In this document: in pieces, positions 1 through 5,184 of the stretch
Position numbering within the stretch: the first letter of the stretch is position 1
Layout: every line of letters starts with the position of its first letter
From: Phycisphaerae bacterium
GTDB taxonomy: Bacteria > Planctomycetota > Phycisphaerae > Phycisphaerales > SM1A02
DNA: 5,764 nucleotides
Assembly: GCA_002684755.1 (NCBI GenBank)
Contig: NYVS01000047.1
Span: 339-6,102, forward strand
Reading direction: 5' to 3'
Notes under the pieces: generated by a model
What the model saw: the letters and a program-made list of their open reading frames with translations, nothing else
What the model was told of the DNA's origin: nothing
Database searches by the model: none
Translations under genes and position numbers: made by a program

Positions 1-82
1 GATTCCGGCCAGCACGTGCGCCGTCGGGAACACGGCGAACATCAAGTCCCACGTCTTCGATCCTACTCTTCGCGAGGAATGA
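1..82 (+). CDS. Possible 3' end of an unidentified rightward gene (partial)
   Basis: Reading from base 2 gives 26 sense codons and a TGA at 80-82, ending in the residues NTANIKSHVFDPTLREE. Codons are mostly G/C-ending in the first 20 positions (AAC, ATC, AAG, GTC, TTC), as in the clear genes of the window, and the reading ends at a hairpin that could be a terminator. I do not recognise the family. There is too little sequence to exclude chance. A competing reading is a leftward gene starting with ATG at 42-40 (MFAVFPTAHVLAGI, running off the left edge), but it has no good ribosome binding site. Low confidence that this is coding, and no function is proposed. Confidence 0.33.
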   Translation, partial: IPASTCAVGNTANIKSHVFDPTLREE

Positions 83-91
83 CCTTCCTCG
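73..91. terminator. Small hairpin over the stop codon of the clipped left gene
   Basis: CGAGGAA (73-79) pairs with TTCCTCG (85-91) around the 5-base loop TGACC, a perfect 7-bp stem. The stop codon TGA at 80-82 lies in the loop. No T-run follows on either strand, so it is not a canonical intrinsic terminator. It could also act on the leftward gene that ends at 160, about 70 bases away. The rest of the gap (92-159) is less GC-rich than the genes; I see only a weak ATGCAT palindrome (148-153) in it. Confidence 0.25.
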
Positions 92-159
92 TCGTCGTGA
101 CGGACGAACGTCTTTCAAACTCGAACATCAGGCGGTCAGTTGAACGAATGCATGCCGTT

Positions 160-2565
160 TCACCCGGCTCGACCGGGGGTCAATTCGTCGATGCGTCGGA
201 GGGTTCGCGGGGCATCATCGTTCTCGATCTCGCGAATCCGGCCGGGAATGTCGATCTTCCGGAGTCGCTCGGGATTCCACTTTCGCGCCTCGAGTTCGGC
301 CTGCAGCGCCTTCAACCTCGGGATCTGCCCGCGGGCCGCGCCGCCGTAGACCCGGAGTGCGTTCAGGGAGCGTTCGATCCGGTTGCCCATGCCCCAGCGT
401 TCGGGATCGATCATCGTCACGCACCAGGGAACGCCTTCCTCGATGCCGTGTTCGGCGAAGAGGTCGAGTCCGGCGAGACGGATCTCGTCGGCGAACATGA
501 TTCCGCTCGGGGCCGGCTCGATCATCGCTTCATGAATCGCGGGAAGCAGCGGCGTGATCGCCTCGAAGGAGAGGTTCTGATAGACGGATCGGACCGCCCC
601 GCGGGCGCGACCATCCTCGTTCCGAAGTCCTGCGGCGACGGCGGCGAGCAGGTCGTCTCGATCGACCCCTTCGAGCGATCGGCCGAGCATCCCGTCGCGT
701 CGATCGAAGAGCGCGAAGCAGAGATATCGCTGTTCCATGCGACGCGGGTCCGACGCGTCGGCGGGTTCCGCGAGCATCGCCAGCAGGTCCGGAAGTGCCG
801 GCATCGCGGGCCCGCCGATCGCGGCGATCGCTTCGGCGGCCTTCGCGCGGGTCCAGAGATCATCGGATTCGAGCGTCGCCCGAAGCTCGTCGACGAGCGG
901 TGCGGCCCGTTCCTTCAGCATGATCGCGGCCTGGCACGCGCCGAGTCGGGCGTACGGATCGTCGCGCCGGAGCATCTTGCGCAGGCTCGCGGTGGGATCG
1001 CCGTCGCGTCGGGCGAGTTCGATCGCCGCCCGCTCCCGCACCACCGGCGACCAGCTTTCGAGGTTTCGGAGGAGTTGTCGGTTCGATCGGTCGGACCAGG
1101 ACTCCAGCCGGGTCCGCGATCCCCAGTCCCGGCCGTCGGCGACGAGGTCCTCGGCGGTTCGACGATCGACCTCGGGGGCGGTGCTCGGCGTGCGGCCGGT
1201 GAGATGGATTCGGCCGAGGGGCTGGGCGTAGGCGAGGAGCATCGCGCCGGTCGCGTCCCAGTTCCGGTAGCTGTCGGGCTTCGCCTGCGGCGGTCCCTGA
1301 TGCTGGAAGGTCCCGTCCCAGCGGCGGGCGAGGTCGTAGTACCAGCCGAACTCCTCCATCCACGCGCCACTGGCGTCCGAGCCCGACAGGGCGACGCCGG
1401 GCATCGCCCAGAGCATGTTGAAGTAGTTCCCGGTGTGTCCGTTGTCGCGCTCGTTGCCGTGGGACGCGACGCTCATCCGGGAGAAGTATTCGGCGGCTTC
1501 GGCGTCGCCGAGCAGGTTGAACAGCACCGCGGCCGCGCCGTTCTTGCCGTTGTCGTCGTGGGTCTCGATCCACGGGTGGTGATCGCCGTAGGGGACGCTG
1601 CCCTTGCCGACGTAGAACCGCATGAGGCGGGCGCTCTTCTCGATCGCGTCGTCGAGATCGGGATGCTCGACGCCGGCCTTTCTGGCGAGGACCAGTGAGA
1701 TCGTCATCGGGAGACCGGGGGCGTTCATCATGCCGTAGCCGGAGAGTCGCCCGTTGGTCTGCACCATCCGATGCCCCCACGAGCCGACTTCGCTCTGGCC
1801 CTCGACGATCTCGCCGGTGATGCGCTCGAGGTTCGGCATGAACGTCCGGTCCCCGGTCGCGAGCACGTATTCGGCCAGCAGGATGTTGATCGGGCCGTAC
1901 CACCACGAGTGCAGGCCTCGCCGCTCGAGGTCGGAGTAGGTGGAGAACGCCTCGACCTGTTGGCGGACGAGTGGCAGGTACTCCTCGTTGCCGCTGGAGA
2001 GCAGGGCGAGCGCGTTGTAGCAACGCTCGATCGGCGATCCCTTCTCCGGATTCGCCGCCATCCTGCGTGCGAGTGCCGCACATCCCTGTTCGAGGATCGC
2101 CGTCGACTTCGAGCAGTCGAAGGGCGCGGTCGCGGCGTAGCGGCCGAGGGTGGGGAGTTTGACGGCGACGCGGGTGCGCCGGCCGTCGCGCCAGCGGATG
2201 AGGACGAGTCGGCCGCTCGACTTCTCGGCGAGCCCGACGGCCTGTCCGAACTCGGTCCGGGGATCGGTCTTGAAGAGCCGGCCGCCGGCCCCGAGGATCA
2301 CGTCGCCGGGGGCGAGCACGCCATCCGCGGGGGAGCCCGGATCGACCGTCGTGATCATGATCTGCCGGGCTTCACTGGTCTCCAGCTTGTTGCTGTACAT
2401 CCAGCCCCGGGCGCCGGTCGGCCCCAGGTTCCAATCGTGGGTCGCACCCTCGGGGATCGACTCGCCCTTCGTGAAGTCGGGGTTCGAGACCTTCGACGGC
2501 GGCGCCGCGACGGCTGTGGCGACGAGGGCGAGAATGACTGAGGCGATCAACGTGATTGGACGCAT
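160..2565 (-). CDS. Secreted PDZ–DUF6288–HEAT-repeat protein, 801 aa, function unknown
   Basis: The ATG at 2565-2563 is chosen because GGAG sits 7 bases upstream and the protein then starts with a signal peptide: MRP, a hydrophobic stretch at residues 4-18, and AVA/APP as a likely cleavage site near 20. The frame stays open about 430 bases further upstream, but that part is Arg/Pro-rich and overlaps the divergent permease gene. Residues about 52-138 look like a PDZ domain (ITTVDPGSPADGVLAPGDVI, residues 71-90). Residues about 150-455 match my memory of DUF6288, with a Trp-rich segment (GLHSWWYGPINILLAEYVLA, 217-236), a His/Asp patch (DHHPWIETHDDNGKNG, 328-343) and SHGNERDNGHTGNYFNMLWA (368-387). 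Residues about 500-600 carry HEAT-like helical repeats, such as SPVVRERAAIELARR and DLWTRAKAAEAIAAIGG. The last 200 residues are helical and charged, without a recognised motif. It is probably exported to the periplasm or beyond. The enzymatic or binding role is unknown. An alpha/alpha-toroid enzyme fold is possible but unproven. Confidence 0.9.
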   Translation of the reverse strand: MRPITLIASVILALVATAVAAPPSKVSNPDFTKGESIPEGATHDWNLGPTGARGWMYSNKLETSEARQIMITTVDPGSPADGVLAPGDVILGAGGRLFKTDPRTEFGQAVGLAEKSSGRLVLIRWRDGRRTRVAVKLPTLGRYAATAPFDCSKSTAILEQGCAALARRMAANPEKGSPIERCYNALALLSSGNEEYLPLVRQQVEAFSTYSDLERRGLHSWWYGPINILLAEYVLATGDRTFMPNLERITGEIVEGQSEVGSWGHRMVQTNGRLSGYGMMNAPGLPMTISLVLARKAGVEHPDLDDAIEKSARLMRFYVGKGSVPYGDHHPWIETHDDNGKNGAAAVLFNLLGDAEAAEYFSRMSVASHGNERDNGHTGNYFNMLWAMPGVALSGSDASGAWMEEFGWYYDLARRWDGTFQHQGPPQAKPDSYRNWDATGAMLLAYAQPLGRIHLTGRTPSTAPEVDRRTAEDLVADGRDWGSRTRLESWSDRSNRQLLRNLESWSPVVRERAAIELARRDGDPTASLRKMLRRDDPYARLGACQAAIMLKERAAPLVDELRATLESDDLWTRAKAAEAIAAIGGPAMPALPDLLAMLAEPADASDPRRMEQRYLCFALFDRRDGMLGRSLEGVDRDDLLAAVAAGLRNEDGRARGAVRSVYQNLSFEAITPLLPAIHEAMIEPAPSGIMFADEIRLAGLDLFAEHGIEEGVPWCVTMIDPERWGMGNRIERSLNALRVYGGAARGQIPRLKALQAELEARKWNPERLRKIDIPGRIREIENDDAPRTLRRIDELTPGRAG

Positions 2566-2572
2566 GATTGGG

Positions 2573-2576
2573 CTCC
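2573..2576 (-). promoter_or_regulatory. Ribosome binding site of the PDZ–DUF6288 gene
   Basis: On the minus strand GGAG ends 7 bases before the ATG at 2565. This fixes the start just before the signal peptide, over the in-frame ATG at 2589 and the long upstream extension. I find no convincing -35/-10 pair for this gene in the 71-base divergent gap. Confidence 0.6.
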
Positions 2577-2619
2577 GTCCCGTCACCATAACCGGCGAAG
2601 CCCCTCGATCCCGCTCGCG

Positions 2620-2625
2620 GATAAT
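2620..2625 (+). promoter_or_regulatory. Possible -10 box of the permease gene
   Basis: GATAAT matches the sigma-70 consensus TATAAT at 5 of 6 positions. It follows the near-palindrome CCGCTCGCGG (2611-2620). No TTGACA-like -35 is found 16-18 bases upstream. If real, transcription would start around 2632, leaving only about 5 bases before the ATG at 2637, so the message would be leaderless or nearly so. This agrees with the lack of a strong Shine-Dalgarno sequence. Confidence 0.25.
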
Positions 2626-2636
2626 CTTTGGAAACG

Positions 2637-3968
2637 ATGGCAGACCGTGAACTCCAATCCGACGAAACGGGATCCCCGACGCTGCGACGCGAGGTCGGGC
2701 TCGGCGGGGCCGTCCTGCTGGGACTCGGTTCGATCCTCGGCACCGGGGTGTTCGTGGGGATCGGGATCGCGGGCGGAATCGCGGGATCGATGGTGGTCGT
2801 GGCGATCGTGCTCGCCGGGGGGCTCGCGTTCTGCAACGCCGCCAGCAGCGCCCAGCTCGCTGCGAAGCATCCGGTGAGCGGGGGGACGTACGAATACGGG
2901 ATTCTGCTCCTCGGTCCGAGGGTCGGGTTCGTCGCCGGCTGGATGTTCCTCTGTGCGAAGTCCGCCTCGGCGGCGACCGCCGCGCTGGGATTCGCAAGCC
3001 ATCTGTTCCATGCCTCGGTCATCCGCAACGAGCAGTGGGTGATGCCGGTGGCGATCGCCGCGGTGGGTTCGATCGTCATCGTCGTCGCGATGGGGATCCG
3101 CCGCGCGAATCTCGTCAACGCGATCATCGTCTCGCTCACCATCGGCGGCCTGCTCGCCTTCATCGTCGCCGGGTTCTCGTGGATGTCGGGGCCGAACGGC
3201 GAGTCGATCGGGCCGGTGGTCGACGGGATGAAGTCGTTCTCGGTCGCCCGCGACGGTGTCGGCCTGCTCGAAGCGACGGCGCTGATGTTCGTCGCCTACA
3301 CCGGATACGGTCGGATCGCGACGCTCGGCGAGGAGGTTCGAACGCCGCGAACGACGATCCCCCGCGCGATCGGCATCACGCTGGTGGTGTCCGCGACGCT
3401 CTATCTGCTGGTCGCGGTGGTGGCGATCGGCCTGCTCGGGACCGACGGGCTCGCCGCGGTGACCGCGGCGACCGCGGCTCCGCTGGAGGTCGCCGCGACG
3501 ATGCTCGAGACGCCCTGGGTTCGCTGGGTGGTCGCGATCGCCGCGGTCACCGCGATGCTCGGGGTGCTGCTCAATCTCGTCCTCGGCCTGTCCCGGGTGG
3601 CGTTCGCGATGGGGCGACGAGGCGACCTGCCGTCGGGCGTGGCCCGGGTTCGTGAATCGACGGGAACCCCGATCGTGGCGGTGATCCTCGTGGGTGTGAT
3701 CATCACGGGCCTCGTGACCCTCGGAAGCGTGCGGACCACGTGGGCGTTCAGCGCGTTCACGGTGCTCGTCTACTACGGGATCACGAATCTCGCGGCCCTC
3801 CGGCTCGCACCGGAAGATCGTTTCCTGCCACGCGCGTTCGCCTGGTTCGGACTCGCCGGCTGCGGCTTTCTCGCGTTCTGGGTCGACTGGCGGATCTGGA
3901 CGATCGGCCTCGGCGTGATTCTCGTGGGGCTCGTGTGGCGATCGGTCTTCCGACGATTCAAGGGCTGA
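2637..3968 (+). CDS. APC-superfamily amino acid permease, 443 aa, 12 TM
   Basis: Integral inner-membrane transporter of the amino acid/polyamine/organocation superfamily, expected to move an amino acid or amine with H+ or Na+ or by exchange. Residues 22-45 form TM1 with the unwound substrate-binding motif GSILGTG (31-37). TM6 carries the second family signature, FVAYTGYGRIATLGEEV (218-234), followed by TPRTTIPRAI at the next loop. Further hydrophobic segments lie near 50-70, 95-120, 135-152, 160-180, 245-268, 295-317, 346-363, 368-390, 400-416 and 419-436, giving 12 in all, and 443 residues is normal for the family. The gene could instead start at the TTG at 2628, adding three residues. ATG is preferred, although neither start has a strong ribosome binding site. 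It is divergent from the PDZ–DUF6288 gene by 71 bases and lies 149 bases ahead of the esterase gene. The substrate cannot be read from sequence; a cationic amino acid or polyamine is only one possibility. Confidence 0.93.
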   Translation: MADRELQSDETGSPTLRREVGLGGAVLLGLGSILGTGVFVGIGIAGGIAGSMVVVAIVLAGGLAFCNAASSAQLAAKHPVSGGTYEYGILLLGPRVGFVAGWMFLCAKSASAATAALGFASHLFHASVIRNEQWVMPVAIAAVGSIVIVVAMGIRRANLVNAIIVSLTIGGLLAFIVAGFSWMSGPNGESIGPVVDGMKSFSVARDGVGLLEATALMFVAYTGYGRIATLGEEVRTPRTTIPRAIGITLVVSATLYLLVAVVAIGLLGTDGLAAVTAATAAPLEVAATMLETPWVRWVVAIAAVTAMLGVLLNLVLGLSRVAFAMGRRGDLPSGVARVRESTGTPIVAVILVGVIITGLVTLGSVRTTWAFSAFTVLVYYGITNLAALRLAPEDRFLPRAFAWFGLAGCGFLAFWVDWRIWTIGLGVILVGLVWRSVFRRFKG

Positions 3969-4080
3969 GCCGGGGATCGGGCCGAGGCGACGTTTCCGGT
4001 GTCGATCCCACGGTCGGTTGCGTCGACGCCTTTCCGCGTCGAGGATGACACCGACGGTCGCGTCGGAAACGAGCCCCGGC
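3969..4080. repeat. Nested inverted repeats filling the permease–esterase gap
   Basis: Five complementary arm pairs are nested without crossing: GCCGGGG 3969-3975 with CCCCGGC 4074-4080; CGTTTCCG 3991-3998 with CGGAAACG 4064-4071; GTGTC 3999-4003 with GACAC 4047-4051; ATCC 4005-4008 with GGAT 4043-4046; and TCGACGC 4023-4029 with GCGTCGA 4036-4042 around the 6-base loop CTTTCC. The direct repeat ACGGTCG also occurs at 4010-4016 and 4054-4060. The structure begins right after the permease stop and ends 22 bases before the esterase Shine-Dalgarno sequence. It could be a terminator or processing structure, or a structured leader. No T-run follows. Arms of 7-8 bp are not rare in GC-rich DNA, so the outer pairs may be chance; the inner 7-bp hairpin is the firmest part. 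Confidence 0.4.
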
Positions 4081-4102
4081 AGGACGCATACTTCACGAGC
4101 TC

Positions 4103-4108
4103 GAGGAG
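4103..4108 (+). promoter_or_regulatory. Ribosome binding site of the SASA esterase
   Basis: GAGGAG lies 9 bases before the ATG at 4118. It is the strongest Shine-Dalgarno sequence in the window and supports a start that places the signal peptide at the N-terminus. Confidence 0.7.
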
Positions 4109-4117
4109 CCCAGGCCC

Positions 4118-5107
4118 ATGTCAATCACCGTGTCCGCATTCCTTCCCGGTCGAGTCGACGTCCGCGTCGTCCTCGCCACCCTGCTCCTGCTCGTCGTGTC
4201 GAGGCACGGCATGGCCGACGCCTCGGGCGACGCGCCGGTGAAGGTGTTCGTGCTCGCGGGGCAGTCGAACATGGTCGGCGCGGGCCAGATCAAGGCGAAT
4301 CCCGAACGCAACGACGGGCAGGGATCGTTGGAGTGGATGGTGGAGTCGTCGCCGCTCAAGGCGAAGGTCCGTGGCCTGCGGAATTCGTCCGGCGAGTGGA
4401 TCGAACGCGAAGACGTTCGGATCTGGAACTTCGGACGGACCGGTGGACTCGCGCCGGGATACGGATCGAACCTCGGCACCATCGGGCCGGAGCTTGGATT
4501 CGGCACGGTGGTGGGAGAGGCCTTCGACGAACCCGTGCTGCTGATCAAGATCGCCTGGGGTGGCAAGAGCATCGGCAAGGACTTTCGTCCGCCGAGCGCG
4601 GGTGGAGCGGTCGGTCCGGAATACCGGATCCTCGTCGATCGCACGAAGGAGGTTCTGAAGGATGCGGGAAGGCAGTTCCCCGAGTTCGCCGGGCGGACCT
4701 TCGAGATCGCGGGCATCGGCTGGCATCAGGGTTGGAACGACCGGGTGGACCAGGCGTTCAACGACGCCTACGAAGTGAATCTCGCGCACTTCATCCGCGA
4801 CATCCGGCGTGATCTCGATTCACCCGATCTTCCGTTCGTGATCGCGGAGACCGGCATGAGCGGGCCGGACGAGAAGCATCCCCGGGCGTTGTCGCTGATG
4901 GCGGCCCAGGCCGCGGTCGCGAAGAAGCCGGAATTCCGGGACGACGTCGCGTTCGTGGGCACCCGGAGCTTCTACCGCCCGCCCGAGCAGTCACCCTCCG
5001 GCCAGCAGTATCACTGGAATTCGAACGCCGAGACCTACTACCTGATCGGCGAGGCGATGGGCGTCGCGATGCTCGACCTGCTCGAACGGGCGAAGCGATC
5101 GAAGTGA
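4118..5107 (+). CDS. Exported SASA/CE6-like carbohydrate acetylesterase, 329 aa
   Basis: Predicted SGNH-fold esterase of the sialate O-acetylesterase / carbohydrate esterase family 6 group (SASA domain), which removes O-acetyl groups from sugars or polysaccharides. A signal peptide is visible: Arg12 and Arg16, a hydrophobic core at 17-27, and probable cleavage at 33-35 (GMADA). The mature part opens with VKVFVLAGQSNMVG (41-54), where Ser50 is the expected nucleophile. Then come GPELGF (123-128, probable oxyanion-hole region), IAWGGKSIGKDF (145-156), GWHQGWND (201-208) and YHWNSNAETYYLIGEAMG (298-315), with His299 as the expected catalytic base. Length is normal for a single-domain member, with no carbohydrate-binding module. 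The middle block reads QGWND rather than the QGE.D common in the wider family, so it belongs to a variant subgroup. It could share a transcript with the permease, but the structured gap argues for separate control. True substrate unknown: hemicellulose, sulfated polysaccharide and sialate are all possible. Confidence 0.92.
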   Translation: MSITVSAFLPGRVDVRVVLATLLLLVVSRHGMADASGDAPVKVFVLAGQSNMVGAGQIKANPERNDGQGSLEWMVESSPLKAKVRGLRNSSGEWIEREDVRIWNFGRTGGLAPGYGSNLGTIGPELGFGTVVGEAFDEPVLLIKIAWGGKSIGKDFRPPSAGGAVGPEYRILVDRTKEVLKDAGRQFPEFAGRTFEIAGIGWHQGWNDRVDQAFNDAYEVNLAHFIRDIRRDLDSPDLPFVIAETGMSGPDEKHPRALSLMAAQAAVAKKPEFRDDVAFVGTRSFYRPPEQSPSGQQYHWNSNAETYYLIGEAMGVAMLDLLERAKRSK

Positions 5108-5121
5108 GGTCGGAACGGGAA

Positions 5122-5160
5122 GGGATCGGGATCGCGAGCGGTGCGATCCCGTGCGATCCC
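5122..5160. terminator. Bulged GC-rich hairpin between convergent genes
   Basis: GGGATC (5122-5127) pairs with GATCCC (5155-5160), and GGGATCGC (5128-5135) pairs with GCGATCCC (5143-5150). This gives 14 bp closed by a 7-base loop (GAGCGGT), with one bulge GTGC (5151-5154). The right arm is a perfect tandem repeat of the 10-mer GTGCGATCCC (5141-5150 and 5151-5160). It lies 14 bases after the esterase stop and 24 bases from the stop of the opposing hydrolase, so it is well placed as a terminator for both. There is no T-run on either strand, so the mechanism may be non-canonical or the hairpin may protect mRNA 3' ends. Confidence 0.55.
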
Positions 5161-5184
5161 GGGGGCGACGCGACATCCGTGACG

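Noticed and set aside
1..42. Leftward gene starting at ATG 42-40
   Set aside because: Only 14 codons are visible, there is no good Shine-Dalgarno sequence, and the opposite-strand reading ending at 80-82 is at least as plausible.
143..159. AACG...CGTT arms around ATGCAT as a terminator for the leftward DUF6288 gene
   Set aside because: The stem is only 4 bp with a 9-base loop and no T-run follows on the minus strand.
16..1698. Long open frame on the plus strand (560 codons) opposite the DUF6288 gene
   Set aside because: It is an antisense shadow of a GC-rich gene: Arg/Gly/Glu-rich composition, no recognisable domain, and it lies within the reading of the well-supported minus-strand protein.
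2566..2997. N-terminal extension of the DUF6288 reading frame
   Set aside because: It is open only because of base composition, is Arg/Pro-rich, overlaps the permease coding region, and would bury the signal peptide that begins at 2565.
2583..4124. 513-codon open frame on the minus strand opposite the permease
   Set aside because: The translation is almost entirely Arg, His, Asp, Glu and Pro, with no domain or ribosome binding site. The plus-strand permease has family motifs and 12 membrane segments in the same DNA.
4018..4812. 264-codon plus-strand frame overlapping the SASA esterase
   Set aside because: Low-complexity, Arg-rich translation in another frame of a confidently identified gene. 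It begins inside the structured gap with no ribosome binding site.
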